This document shows, piece after piece, positions 15,184 to 26,100 of a stretch of 50,699 bases of DNA. The position numbers and the translations under genes are program-made. The stretch covers positions 1 through 50,699 of the forward strand of contig NC_019694.1 of NCBI RefSeq assembly GCF_000317105.1. Direction: 5' to 3'. A model generated the notes under the pieces. It had not been told where the DNA came from and searched no databases. It saw nothing but the letters and a program-made list of their open reading frames with translations. Positions within the stretch are counted from its first letter, which is position 1, and each line of letters opens with the position of its first letter. Origin of the DNA: Oscillatoria acuminata PCC 6304 (lineage in GTDB: Bacteria > Cyanobacteriota > Cyanobacteriia > Cyanobacteriales > Laspinemataceae).

Positions 15184-15502
15184 TTCAAGGCATCCAAAGT
15201 TAAAGGCGATCGCTGCTAACCCCAATGCACTTCCCCAAGGGAATTTAACCCCTCACCTCGAATCGGAACTGTCCCGAGCGGCCTTAACCACCCCCACCAA
15301 AACTATGAAAATTACTACAAGCTCTTACCTTTGGCGTAACTATTCAATTTTTGTAAACCCCTTCGACGGCATCTTTCACGCGATCGCCACCACCCCAACG
15401 GGTAAACTCCAACGAGTCGCCGCCAGTCCTGACAGGGCGATCGCCGCGATCCAGATGGATCTCCTCTGGACTACAATTTTCCATAGTGAATCCCCAGGGT
15501 GA
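15173..15502 (+). CDS. hypothetical protein coupled to the HTH regulator
   Basis: 109 aa if started at ATG 15173 inside the end of the regulator gene. An ATG at 15305 would give a compact 65-aa protein (MKITTSSYLWRNYSIFVNPF onward). The second half looks better folded, with repeated beta-prone aromatic residues and LQRVAASPDRAIAAIQ. HIP1 octamers at about 15205, 15379 and 15437 sit inside the frame. No family is recognised, and the start is uncertain. Confidence 0.45.
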   Translation: MKINSRHPKLKAIAANPNALPQGNLTPHLESELSRAALTTPTKTMKITTSSYLWRNYSIFVNPFDGIFHAIATTPTGKLQRVAASPDRAIAAIQMDLLWTTIFHSESPG

Positions 15503-16094
15503 TCATGCAACTCGACCCATATCGATGCCTTTACGCGAATGCAGCCGCGAACCGAGAGGCTCTTTCCTCCTGTTGGAGCGAAGCCATTGCCATCGGTACC
15601 TTCTGGCCCTATTCCGGGAAGGGGTCTACTCGGGGGATGAGGGTTTGTAGCGAGCGAAAAGCTCAATAGAAACCTAAATTTTCACCAGGTACACCGGGTT
15701 TACACGGGAGAGGTTAAAGTTTTTATGAGTTTTAAACCCTAATAAATTCCTAATAGGAATTTATTTTATAACCAATAACTGGCAAGGAATATGAGTGCCA
15801 GCCATCTTGTTCAGCCTGTCAATAATGAAGCGGTAAAATATAGGTTCGGCTGAACTAAACTAACGACGAAGCTATTAGCAACCTTTGCTAATTCAGTGAT
15901 AAAATTAATCCATACAAAAAAAAGAGGTCCCCCGCGCTTCCGGTTGTTTCCAGCAACCCGCAGAGAACTCCCCACCAAAATACCAACAGGTATTACATAC
16001 AAATTTCTGGATCTATCTTAACACTAAAAGGTAGCCAGAAATGATTGGGGCAAAATAAAGCGTAGGGGACCCCTTGCAATACAAAGGAGCCCCC
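15503..16094. other. intergenic region before the primase gene
   Basis: No convincing gene. Inverted pairs are GTTCAGCC (15809-15816) with GGCTGAAC (15848-15855), and AGGTCCCC (15925-15932) with GGGGACC (16065-16071), the latter just before the primase ribosome site. The second pair could fold the leader and limit translation of the replication protein. The stretch 15720-15780 is AT-rich. Confidence 0.4.
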
Positions 16095-19000
16095 ATGACT
16101 AATTCAATCCTATCAGAATCTACTGCATCCACGTCGGGTTGCGAGGGTTCAAGAGATCGTCAGTTGGTAGATCTCAGCCAGTACGCAGATCGCCTCACGC
16201 CTACCTCCAAAGGAAAATATGAATGCCCGGTGTGCGGAGGGAAAAACTTAAGTTACAGCCGCACCGAACCTACCAAATTCAAATGTTTTTCAGGGGATTG
16301 CGACTCCCTAGAGATCCTCAAAGCCATCGCGCCAGAACGCTTTGAGAAGGGTCAAGCCCACAAAACCCTGAAGCGCTCGCCTGCTAAAAAAGCGAAACCC
16401 GCGCCTATCCCCGAATCAGGAGAGTTAGCCCGACTCCAGTGCAAGCCAACTCCACCTCAGAAACACCAGGACAGCAAAGGGAAACACACCACCTACACCT
16501 ACTCCGACACTCAGTGGGTGATCCGACTCGACCCAGCGAAAGGCGACAGAAAGCGCTTCACCCCTCATCACATCAACAAAGGGGGCCAAACTATCGCGAA
16601 AAAGGGTGACAAACCGTGGCCGCTATATAAAGAGGAAGAGGCGATCGCCAATGGATCAGGGAAATGGATTCTCTGGGTTGAGGGCGAACAGTGTACAGAA
16701 GCCCTTCGGTGGCTCCAATTGGTGGCTATAGCTTTTATGGGAGGGGCCAATCGCACAGAGAAGGAATCCGCTATTCTAAGGCTTCAAAAGGCAGGAATAG
16801 CTGGGATTGCCCGCATCCGAGACAACGACAAAACCGGCTTCAAGAAAAGTGAGGAAGTGGCGAATATCTGTCACCAAGTAGGAATGCCGACGGTTGAACT
16901 GGCTGATTATCTGCCTATCCTAGAGGGGAAGGACATAGCAGATCTAATTAAAGCCAACTTGAACAACCCAGAAGAAATAATCGAACAGCTTGAAAGGGCA
17001 TTCGGTCGGGCAATGGACAAAACCCGAGAGGCGGTTGAGAACCTGCCCGATGATTGTCCAGACAAGCCAGAGAAGAAAAGCGCCAGCCACTATGCCAACG
17101 ACCTATTTGACGAATGGCGCGATCGCCTAGCTTGGGATATCCAGGCGGGCGAATGGAAATGGTACGGGGTCGAAAAACCTGGACTGTGGTCCCGGTGTGA
17201 CGTGATCGAAGTCGAGGCGGTTATTCGGTCTTGCCTGGATAAAGAAGGGAAAGGGTATGGAGCCGGACTGGTAGCCTCTATTGAGCGCCTTATGAGATCT
17301 CAATTCAGGGTAAAGCAGTTTGACGCCAATCCCAAACTAATCCCGTTTATTGATGGGGTGTTCAACCTCGACAGCAACTCATTTAGCGAACACGCTCCCG
17401 GCTACCGTTTGACCTGGCAACTACCCCGGCGCTACCACTCCCCAGACTCGGGAGACTTTGGCTCGATTGCCCAATGGCTTGACTTTGTTACTTATGGCGA
17501 TCGCAACCGCCAGCGGATGATTGAGTGTTTCATTGCCGCAGGCATCCGAGGCATGAGTCATCTACATAAATTCCTGTTTTTAATCGGCAAAGGTGGCACG
17601 GGGAAAAGCACCTTAGTCCGGTTGATTGAGGCGATCGCCGGTGAGGAGAATTGCTGGAATGGCACGATCGCCAGTCTCTCTGATAAGCATGAAATTATTG
17701 ACCTAAAGGGTAAGCGCTTCGCCATCCATGATGATCAGGACTCAATCCGCTCCTGTGGTTTGTCTGAATTCAAAAAAAGCACCGGGGGGATGAAGCTCCG
17801 AGGCCGTCACCTCCACCAAAACCCGGTAGAGTTCGCGCCCTCTGCCTTGCACGTCGTCACCGCCAACTATCCAATCTTTCACGGGTCGGAATCTCAGGGC
17901 GCTTGGTTGAGTCGCCGGATTATGACGATGGCGTTTGACCGGGAGGGTGGTCCCGAGGTGCGATCGCTTGAATCCAAATTCAAGGCTGAGTTACCTGCTT
18001 TCACCCGTTACCTGCTGTCAATTTCTTCCGAGGAAATTGAAGCGACGTTGCGCGGTGGGGGAAATGATATAGCGATGTCCCCTGCCTTCTGGGAATCAAA
18101 ACTAAGAGATTCTCTCCCAGCCTGGGTCAATGAGCACTTAGTCTTCGACCCCACTGCCCGCACCCAAATTGGCAGCAATTGCGATGAGTGGAAAAACGAC
18201 ACCTACAAGCCGGAAACATCAACCCTCTTCGGAGCTTACAACCACTACTGCCGAGGTGCAGGGGTTAAGTCGGCCCTTAACCTCACCAACTTTACCCCAA
18301 CCCTGAAAGAGCTTTTTGAGTCCCTGGGATGGAAGGTGGAGGCGAAGCGGGATTCTAAAGCCCGTTACCTCCAAGGGGTAAGGTTGCGGCGAGAGGATGA
18401 TTCATCCCCAACAATCTTGGAAATTCTTCAAGGGCGATCGGGCAGTGACGACCCCAGTGACGGGTTAGTGACGACCCCAGTGACGACTCCAGAACCCTTG
18501 CTGTGCAAGGATAGTGACGACTATGACGGGTTAATCTCAACTATAGAAGAGTTAGAAAAAGAGGAAATTGATTTTTCATCTCAACCCCCAGAAAAAACAG
18601 AAAACACATTATATGAGGACGATAAACCCGTCACCCCCGTCACAACTGCCCCAGGGCAAGGGTTTGAACCCGTCACCCAACCCACCCCAGAACCCGTCAC
18701 GGAACCCGTCACTGGCAATAAAGGGGAAGATAACCTGAGTGCCCCGGAAACCCCAAGTTACCGAGTTGGTGACCTGGTGGAGATAACGGATCCATCGCTG
18801 GAAATAGCAGGGGAAATTTTACCCCTAGGGGCCAAAGATGAAAGCGGACGTTATCTGCTTGTGTATGTCAAGAAAGGTAAGGGGGTTCGGGGTGGGAGCA
18901 CTTGCTCAATTTCAGTGGCTCCCCACCAATTCAAGAGCGCACCCCAGGCGAATGCGGAACCACTAACAGAGACTAAATCCACATTGATCGGCGAAATCAA

Positions 19001-19175
19001 AATGCTGATCCGCAATCTGAGCCGAAACGATGTCTCGGAGCAGGAAATCACGGATGAGGCGATCGCCACCTACGGCAGTGCAGACACCTCCAAGTTCACC
19101 GAATTTCAGCTTCACCACTTCCACTCCTTCCTTTTAGGTAAGTGGGAGGCGATTCCCTTTGACGAGCGGCTTTAA
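16095..19175 (+). CDS. plasmid replication primase-helicase (zinc finger, Toprim-like, SF3/D5-type)
   Basis: 1026 aa from ATG 16095, preceded by AAGGAG at 16084-16089. Domains in order: a zinc finger CPVC...C....C (C44, C47, C64, C69); a DUF3854/Toprim-like region with WVEGE (194-198) and RIRDNDK (241-247); a D5/P4-type linker (about 330-480); and a superfamily-3 helicase with Walker A GKGGTGKST (498-506), acidic Walker B RFAIHDDQD (541-549), motif C VVTAN (587-591) and an Arg-Arg finger at 607-608. A low-complexity Pro/Val/Thr tail (about 790-890) leads into a small beta domain (YRVGDLVEITDP). It should prime and unwind plasmid DNA and is the best replication-protein candidate here. Confidence 0.9.
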   Translation: MTNSILSESTASTSGCEGSRDRQLVDLSQYADRLTPTSKGKYECPVCGGKNLSYSRTEPTKFKCFSGDCDSLEILKAIAPERFEKGQAHKTLKRSPAKKAKPAPIPESGELARLQCKPTPPQKHQDSKGKHTTYTYSDTQWVIRLDPAKGDRKRFTPHHINKGGQTIAKKGDKPWPLYKEEEAIANGSGKWILWVEGEQCTEALRWLQLVAIAFMGGANRTEKESAILRLQKAGIAGIARIRDNDKTGFKKSEEVANICHQVGMPTVELADYLPILEGKDIADLIKANLNNPEEIIEQLERAFGRAMDKTREAVENLPDDCPDKPEKKSASHYANDLFDEWRDRLAWDIQAGEWKWYGVEKPGLWSRCDVIEVEAVIRSCLDKEGKGYGAGLVASIERLMRSQFRVKQFDANPKLIPFIDGVFNLDSNSFSEHAPGYRLTWQLPRRYHSPDSGDFGSIAQWLDFVTYGDRNRQRMIECFIAAGIRGMSHLHKFLFLIGKGGTGKSTLVRLIEAIAGEENCWNGTIASLSDKHEIIDLKGKRFAIHDDQDSIRSCGLSEFKKSTGGMKLRGRHLHQNPVEFAPSALHVVTANYPIFHGSESQGAWLSRRIMTMAFDREGGPEVRSLESKFKAELPAFTRYLLSISSEEIEATLRGGGNDIAMSPAFWESKLRDSLPAWVNEHLVFDPTARTQIGSNCDEWKNDTYKPETSTLFGAYNHYCRGAGVKSALNLTNFTPTLKELFESLGWKVEAKRDSKARYLQGVRLRREDDSSPTILEILQGRSGSDDPSDGLVTTPVTTPEPLLCKDSDDYDGLISTIEELEKEEIDFSSQPPEKTENTLYEDDKPVTPVTTAPGQGFEPVTQPTPEPVTEPVTGNKGEDNLSAPETPSYRVGDLVEITDPSLEIAGEILPLGAKDESGRYLLVYVKKGKGVRGGSTCSISVAPHQFKSAPQANAEPLTETKSTLIGEIKMLIRNLSRNDVSEQEITDEAIATYGSADTSKFTEFQLHHFHSFLLGKWEAIPFDERL

Positions 19176-19231
19176 TTGCGATCGCCCCGATGGAGCTAAA
19201 CTTCGGATAATTCCTCACTCCCTACTCGCTG

Positions 19232-19794
19232 GTGCGGATTCTAGCTGGCAAGGTCAAGGTGGCGACTCCCACCGACCAGCTAACATCAACCGAACCGCCA
19301 CCCTACGAACTGCTGAAATTGGCCCACGCTTTGTTTCTCAAACTGGCGGCTGAAGGGCTGGATAAGGCTGAGTTGCGAGGATTCATCAAGCGCCGCTATG
19401 GGAAACCTACGGTCATTCGCAATGACCCTCCAAGAGTTGGAGGATTTGCTCCGGCTGTTAAAGCTGTATGGTCTGGCTATCTGTTCTCGGGTAACCGGCG
19501 AGTTCGACCCACCGACCCAGATCCCGCTAGACCACGTCGGATTCTTCTGCGTGGTTGCCACCCACGTTGCGAGGCTCAACCAAAATCGCTCTCCACGACC
19601 CAAATTCGTCGGAAGCCTCTCCGCCTTACAGCGTAAGAGTTGCTCCATTTTTATGCGATGGCGATCGCTCTGTCTTGTCCGAATGCGTTGTGGCGGTTTA
19701 TCCAGAAGTCTCCGATTATTTTTGGCCCGACTTGTGTTCAACCCATCCATGCTTGCCTTATCTGGGGAAGGAAGGATTTGGGAAACTGGCTTGA
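19232..19794 (+). pseudogene. frameshifted hypothetical gene after the primase
   Basis: Protein-like segments lie in different frames. GTG 19232 opens a frame with LLKLAHALFLKLAAEGLDKA and ELRGFIKRRYGKPTVIRND, sensible up to about 19430. ATG 19422 in another frame gives MTLQELEDLLRLLKLYGLAI then LDHVGFFCVVATHVARLNQN, sensible to about 19600. A third frame gives VAPFLCDGDRSVLSECVVAV, ending at 19794. Either two overlapping small genes or one decayed gene. No family is recognised. From 19795 to 20185 no convincing gene is seen. Confidence 0.35.
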
Positions 19795-20243
19795 CCTCTA
19801 ATCGCGCTCTTGTCGTCCAAGCTGATTGCGATCGCCCAACACAAGTCGCCGTTTTCAGTTCCTGCCGGTATAGTTGCTGGCAATCAGGGATGGGGAGCAT
19901 CGCGGGCAAAGAAAAACTGAAACTGCCTACTAACAAACACACTGATGTGAAATTGGCTATAGCGAACCTCGCGCTCGCAACTGGAATCGTTCCTGAACGG
20001 GAGCGACGCCCCTGGCGCTACCCTCCCCAACTTTTTCGCTTTGGTTGTTGCTCCCTCATCAACCCCTCCAACTCCACCGCCCCGATTAAATCCCCCTTCC
20101 CTCAATACTCCTGTATTCTGCATAACCAAATCAGTATTCTTACTCAAAAAAAGTTTTTCGTCACTTTTTTTGCATTAACTTCCAAGGATTAAAATTCATT
20201 CAAAAGCCCATTCTATAAAGAAAACTTGTATCAAATTAATTGC

Positions 20244-20281
20244 TAAACCTAAGTAAAATTAAGTAAACCTAAGTAAAATTA
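20244..20281. repeat. 18-bp direct repeat in AT-rich leader
   Basis: TAAACCTAAGTAAAATTA occurs at 20244-20261 and 20264-20281. The surrounding 20186-20479 is AT-rich and should carry the promoter of the DUF4114 gene. Confidence 0.5.
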
Positions 20282-20479
20282 CTGAAAAATTTACACCGGC
20301 CAGATAAAAATATCCCCAAAAATACTTAAAAACTTCAGTAAAAGTGCGGATAGGGAAATTGCATAGAGTTGTTAAATTAGTTTTCAAGTTTTTTTAAATT
20401 CGCTTAAAGCATCCTACTTTTTACAAAAAAAGCCAGGACGCAGCACCATCTAAACTACAAGCACGGATGGAAACTCGTC

Positions 20480-21880
20480 ATGCAAATTTTAAACAATGAA
20501 TCGTTATTCCCTAATTCTCAGGGAGACCCCTTAATATCCGGGTTAGTTGACAATCCCGTAGACCCATTTAACAACCCAATAAAGCCATTAGAATCTCCGC
20601 CAACTGGTAGCGAGTTATTCCCAATAAACTCTCAATATGAAGTTGAGGACACCTCGCTGACCGACGTAGTATCAGTTAATAGTATTGAGTCGAGCATACT
20701 CCCCAGTTCAGATAACAACTCTCCAATAGACCCCCTCACCGGCGAACTCGTTGCGTCCCTCCCAAATACCGACTTCACATCTGGAACATTTGTCGTAGGC
20801 AATACTGGACAAGTCAACATCGAATTCCTCTACGATGGTGGTGCTTACAAAAGTGAAATTGGCATCTTCAGTTTAACCGGGATGGAAGAATTTGTCCCGG
20901 GAAGTGCAGAATTTATTAAAGAAGCTGCCAAAAGAGCATCAAGTCATTCTGAACAAGGTTACATCGTCATCTCTGACGCCACCGAAGCTGCCAAATTTAC
21001 CGGAGACTTAGGGGAAGTCAACAATTTTAATTGGGGAGAACACGAAGGAAACAAAACCTTCTTGATGCAGCCTGGTGATAAATTTGGCATCATCCTTGTT
21101 CCCAATGGGACAATCGAAGAAGTTCAAGAAAATCCCGAATTAACTGGGAACAAACGACCTTTATTTTCCCTCGCCACCGCCAACCCAGAAGATGCCTTTC
21201 ATGTGGGACAAATTGCCGACGTTACAGCTCAAGGCAATTTGTTTGTCATGGAAGACTTGCGAGTCGATGTGGGAAGCGATTTCGATTACAATGACCTCAT
21301 CTTCTCCCTATTTGGAGCTACCGGAACCGCCACAGTCCTTGATGAATTAATCAATCCTAATTTAGACTGGCGCACGACTCCCACCGGACAAGAAATCATC
21401 ACCTACGTCCAAGAACAATCCGCTTTACTTCAATCGACCCCAGAAAGCGCTTCAGAGGAAGTTTCAGAAACAATTGATGCGTTAGAACCCAGTGGTGATG
21501 GAATAGCGGTGGACGATTCAACCGTAGAGTCAACCCTTGACCTTGATAGCACCGACAACGGGGTAGAATCCACCTCAATTCCTGAAGAAACTGAATCGCT
21601 CACTCCCTTATCTGATGAAACAACAGTTGAGCCGACTGAATCCACTTCAATTCTTGAAGAAACTGAATCGTCCATTCTCTTACCGGACGACACCGACAAC
21701 GGAATAGAATCTACCTCAGTTTCAATCGAAAACTCACCGTCAATCGGTGACGACTCCGATACATCCAATTTAACAGAATCCACTTCGATTTATTATTTCT
21801 CAAGCCAAAATATTGAGCCAGTTTCGTTCTGTGCTCTAAGTAATTTTTCAAAGAGGCGAAGCGGAAAACTAAGTAGGTAG
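20480..21880 (+). CDS. DUF4114 protein, C-terminus cut by an IS630 insertion
   Basis: 466 aa. One DUF4114 domain spans about residues 97-310 (from GTFVVGNTGQVNIEFLYDGG to RVDVGSDFDYNDLIFSLFGA), with the Asp-rich DFDYNDLIF signature. DUF4114 is common in cyanobacterial exported or surface proteins and is thought to bind calcium. The domain is followed by Ser/Thr/Glu-rich repeats of the form ESTSIxEETES. The last four codons and the stop come from the IS at 21872. Before insertion the frame would have run through LAKWLKNFRKITDDKTESAL to a stop at 23122-23124. No N-terminal signal peptide is visible. It is a relative of the domains in the next large gene. Confidence 0.85.
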   Translation: MQILNNESLFPNSQGDPLISGLVDNPVDPFNNPIKPLESPPTGSELFPINSQYEVEDTSLTDVVSVNSIESSILPSSDNNSPIDPLTGELVASLPNTDFTSGTFVVGNTGQVNIEFLYDGGAYKSEIGIFSLTGMEEFVPGSAEFIKEAAKRASSHSEQGYIVISDATEAAKFTGDLGEVNNFNWGEHEGNKTFLMQPGDKFGIILVPNGTIEEVQENPELTGNKRPLFSLATANPEDAFHVGQIADVTAQGNLFVMEDLRVDVGSDFDYNDLIFSLFGATGTATVLDELINPNLDWRTTPTGQEIITYVQEQSALLQSTPESASEEVSETIDALEPSGDGIAVDDSTVESTLDLDSTDNGVESTSIPEETESLTPLSDETTVEPTESTSILEETESSILLPDDTDNGIESTSVSIENSPSIGDDSDTSNLTESTSIYYFSSQNIEPVSFCALSNFSKRRSGKLSR

Positions 21881-23056
21881 GTACAAAAAAACGAAAGTAT
21901 GTAAAGATAAGTAAAGACCTGTCAGATCGTTAAGAGGAAAAAATTATGGGCGCTCGCCTGAGAGTATTTTTGACCCCAGAAGAAGATCGAACCTTGTTGG
22001 AACTATTCAGGGCAACCACACTACCTCAAAGGGTAAAAGATAGAGCCTCCGTTGTCCGGTTGAATGCTCATGGATGGTATGTAGAAAAAATTGCTAGTCA
22101 CTTTAAGTGGTCTATTTCTAGAGTCAGGGACACACTGCATCGGTGGGAAAAGAAGGGACTAGGGGGACTGTGGGACAAACCAGGTAGAGGAAGCAAAGCG
22201 AAATGGAAAGACGCTGATATAAATTATGTAGAAGAATGTCTTAAGCAGGAGCCACGAACTTATAACAGTAAGCAACTGGCTGAAAAACTAGCGGCAGAAC
22301 GGCAAGTTTTTCTAAGTCCCGATCGCCTCAGACGGGTACTAAAAAAAAAGGGAATAATTTGGAAACGGACAAGAATCAGTCACAAAAATAAGCAAGACCC
22401 GGAAGAAAAGCAGATAAAACAAGCTGACTTAGATATGCTGAAGTTCGCCGCAGCAGCGGGAGAAATTGACTTAAAGTATCTAGATGAGTCGGGTTTTTGT
22501 TTATGGAGTTCAGTCGGTTATACCTATTTTCCTAAGAAGGAACAGAAACGTCAGGAACAAACGCGCATACGAGGGAGAAGATTGAGTATCTTAGGAATAA
22601 TGCAACCGAAAGTTGGCTTCAATTATGGCCTTGCCATTGGAATCTTTACCAGTAAATCTTATATTAAAATGATGGAAATAGAGGCAGAGGAAGCCTCTGT
22701 AGAGTTAGCCAAAACAGGCCGAATTCGGGTAATAGTGCAAGATAACGGGTCGATTCATAAAAGTTTAGAAGTTCAGAGTAAATGGCCTTTATGGGAACTC
22801 CAAGGATTGTACATTTTTTTACTCCCTAAATACTGCTCAGAAATGAACGAAATTGAATTAGAGTGGCAGCATTTAAAACGTGATGAATTGGCCGGACGTA
22901 TGTTTGAAGATGAACTAGACCTCGCTTATGCGGTTATGGCCGGTGTAGAATCGCGAAGTACAGAGGGAGACTATACAGCCAAACGGGTTAAGCTTAATTC
23001 TTGTTCGTCTTCTTAACATATCTTTACTTAGTTGCAATTTTTTTCACCTACCTACT
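21872..23056 (+). mobile_element. IS630-family insertion sequence, about 1185 bp
   Basis: Terminal inverted repeats start AGTAGGTAGGT (21872) and end ACCTACCTACT (23056). TA dinucleotides at 21870-21871 and 23057-23058 are the expected TA target duplication. A second inner match (TAAGTAAAGATA-like) occurs near both ends. A single transposase fills the element, which appears intact. Confidence 0.9.
21946..23016 (+). CDS. IS630-family DDE transposase
   Basis: 356 aa in a single frame. The N-terminal HTH part (about 1-135) includes RVKDRASVVRLNAHGWYVEK and a winged-helix region. The DDE_3 catalytic domain has Asp180 (KYLDESGF), Asp266 (VIVQDNGSIHKS) and Glu304 (SEMNEIELEWQHLKRD), all conserved. 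The length matches IS630/ISY100 elements of cyanobacteria, which insert at TA. ATG 21946 has a gaggaaa site. Nothing suggests decay, so the element is likely active. Confidence 0.95.
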   Translation: MGARLRVFLTPEEDRTLLELFRATTLPQRVKDRASVVRLNAHGWYVEKIASHFKWSISRVRDTLHRWEKKGLGGLWDKPGRGSKAKWKDADINYVEECLKQEPRTYNSKQLAEKLAAERQVFLSPDRLRRVLKKKGIIWKRTRISHKNKQDPEEKQIKQADLDMLKFAAAAGEIDLKYLDESGFCLWSSVGYTYFPKKEQKRQEQTRIRGRRLSILGIMQPKVGFNYGLAIGIFTSKSYIKMMEIEAEEASVELAKTGRIRVIVQDNGSIHKSLEVQSKWPLWELQGLYIFLLPKYCSEMNEIELEWQHLKRDELAGRMFEDELDLAYAVMAGVESRSTEGDYTAKRVKLNSCSSS

Positions 23057-23058
23057 TA

Positions 23059-23124
23059 GCAAAATGGCTGAAAAATTTCCGAAAAATTACTGATGACAAA
23101 ACTGAATCGGCTCTTATAAGTTAA
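23059..23124 (+). other. displaced C-terminal codons of the DUF4114 gene
   Basis: Joining 21869 to the right flank after removal of the IS and one TA copy gives an uninterrupted frame: GGK-L-AKWLKNFRK and on to ALIS, stop 23122-23124. It shows that the IS landed about 21 codons before the original stop. Confidence 0.7.
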
Positions 23125-23162
23125 CTTTCAAGCCATCTACATCTACCTTCGGAGCTTTTGCC

Positions 23163-26100
23163 ATGCCATTTGAAGTCGGGGAGCTAAATGAATGGTACGT
23201 TAATATAGATCGGGTCGGACCGGGTTCGCGCCTCGACTTGTACGAGTTTTCCCGTGCGGGTGAGGGGAGTTTCAACATCTCGGTGCAACCTTTACAAGCA
23301 CCAGTATCCGTAGAACTCCTGGATAATTTTGGGAACGTTTTATCTGCGGTTAATGCCAGTGAATTAGATGGTGGAGAACTCTTTTTCGAGCATTTAAACC
23401 AAGGGGATTATCGACTAAAAATCTCCTCAATTGACGGTGATACTTCGTACCGAGTCAGTATTTCTCCCGATGGCGAAGGCGACCCAATTACCAACTGGGG
23501 AATCACCGAAGGTTTTTTTGTGGCAGATGCGACGGGAGAGGTGGGGATAGACTATCTGTTGGATGGCGGTAGTTACCAAGGCGAGTTGGCAATTTTTAGC
23601 CTGAAAGGGATGGAAGACTTATCCCTTGGGTCGTCAGAATTTATTACTGAAGCCGCTTCAAGAGCTTTGAGCAATTCGACCCTCGGCCATGTAGCGATCG
23701 CCGACTCAAGTGAAGGGGCAAAATTTTCTAGTTGGAATAATTCTGGGGAATATTTGGGACCGGAAACATTTTCCATGTCGCCAGGGGATGTTTTTGCGGT
23801 GATGTTGGTTCCGAACGGCAAGGTGCAGGAGGTCTATGACAACCCGACGATTGGAGGAGATAAGCGACCGCTGTTTTCTTTGGCAACTGCGAACCCGTCG
23901 GATGCGTTTCATGTGGGTCAAATTAGCGATGTTACGGGAAGTGGTAGTGCGTTCGTGATGGAAGACTTGCGGGTGGATACCGGGAGCGATCGCGATTATA
24001 ACGATATTATTTGGCAATTTTCTGGGGCAGTCGGTTTGGCGCTGCCAGTAGAAGAATTAATCGCTCCGGAGAAAGATTGGCGGAGTTCGGAGGTGGGCCA
24101 AGAGTTACTTAATGCGATCGCTTCGGTTCCTCTAGTAGATAGCGAACCCCCAGAGGAACCCGTTGTACCAGAAGCCCCGAAACCCGTTGTACCAGAAGCC
24201 CCGAAACCCGTTGTACCAGAAGCCCCGGAACCCGTTGTAGCGTCAGCCCCGGAACCCGTTGTAGCGTCAGCCCCGGAACCCGTTGTAGCGTCAGCCCCGG
24301 AACCCGTTGTACCGTCAGCCCCAGAACCCGTTGTAGCGTCAGCCCCGGAACCCGTTGTACCGTCAGCCCCAGAACCCGTTGTACCAGAAGCCCCAGAACC
24401 CGTTGTACCAGAAGCAGAGGAACCAGTCTTAGACTCAAATGAGCAGTCAAATGAGCCAGTGACAGAAGTCGCACCGCCAGTTGAAAATGAGGCAACATCC
24501 CATGAGTCTCAAGATGACGGAGCAAATTCTCATCAAGAGAATTTAGCCGCCGAGTCAGAAAATTCCTCACCTGACTTGACCGATACCGAAACCGACACCG
24601 AAATAGATCCGCCAACAGTGCCGGAGGTGACGGAGGATCCGACTTCGGGCGAAAGCGCTCCCACCGCGTTAGCTCCGGCGACTGCGGACGACATTTCAGT
24701 TCTGCCCGTCGAACCCCTACCGGGAAACCCGGAGCAGTTTGAACAAGGCATTGGCTCGGAAATTATCCCTACATCTGAGTCAAACCCAGCAACGGCGGTC
24801 GTGAGGACCCCGAAAGAGTTTACGTCGGGCGTGTTTACTGTGGGGGAAACGGGAGAAGTCGGCATCGACTTCCTGTTTGATGGCGGGAAATACCAAGCAG
24901 AGGTGGCAATTTTTAGCTTAGAGGGACTTGATGAGTTTGAATTGGGTTCGCCAGAATTTATCGAAGAAGCAGCACGTCGGGCATTAAGCGATTCTCCTAA
25001 AGGTCATGTGGCGATTAGCGATCGCGCCGAGGGAGCCTTGTACTCCGGTCTGCTAGGAGAGTCCAAATCCTGGAACGAGGGCGAATACGAGTCAAAGACA
25101 TTTGCCATGAACCCGTCGGAGCGATTCGGCATCATGTTGGTTCCCAATGGCACAGTGGCAGAAGTAGCCGAAAATCCGACTCTCGCGGGAGCCAAGCGAC
25201 CCCTGTTTTCCATGGCCACCGACGACCCGGACGATGGCTTCCACGGCCAGCAATTGGCAGACGTGACGGGAGATGGGGTGTTGTTTGCTTGGGAAGATTT
25301 ACGCCTGGAAAGTTGGTCAGACCGAGATTATAACGATATTCTGTTTTCAATTAAGGGTGCGACGGGTTCGGCGACTGATTTCGATGCGGCAGGCGACCCC
25401 GAAAAAGATTGGCGAGATACCGATTTGGGTCGGGAGATAATCCAAAGCGTTCTGTTCCCGGTAGAAACGGAAACCGACCCGCCGATTCTAACTGTAGAAG
25501 CAATAGAAGCAGGCATATCCGGTCAAGTGGAAGACAAGAGCGAGATTTCCAGCTTGCGAGTCGGTTTTGATGCCACCCCGACGTCGGAGTTTGTCAGCGT
25601 GACTGATTTTCTAGCCGAAGATGGCAGCTTTACTCTCGACGGAGCCACTTTAGAAGAAATTCTCGGGACATCCTTAGACCAAAGCAGTCACGTTCTGTAT
25701 CTGGAAGCCACAGACATTCATGGCAACATCGGCGTCACGGCAATTCGCACAGGAGTTGGTTCTGCGCCCACGAATGAAACGGAATTAAACCTGGCTGTAG
25801 GTTCGGTGTATGGTCTCGACCCCTATCCCGACGGCATCGCCCTCCCGGCAGGAGGACAGCGGCAATTGTCCTTGCGTCTGAATGGATGGCCCGACGCGGG
25901 AGATGTCAGCGCTGCCGATAGTGGGACTCGCTATTTTGTCAGCCATCCCGACATCGTACAAGTAACCGCAGATGGTATGGTGACGGCACTCAAAGAAGGC
26001 GTCACCACCGTCAAGATATTTTACGGAGCCACATCGGTGGAAATTCCCGTGGGCATTGAAGCGCCGGAAATCGGCCCGGCAGTAGTCGGAGAAGATGGAG

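Noticed and set aside
19795-20192. Continuation of the 19398 frame to 20192 as a real 264-aa protein
   Set aside because: After about 19600 the translation is Cys/Arg-rich and unstructured, and better protein-like sequence lies in another frame.
24109-24615. Minus-strand leucine/valine-rich open frame
   Set aside because: It is the antisense shadow of the Pro-Val minisatellite.
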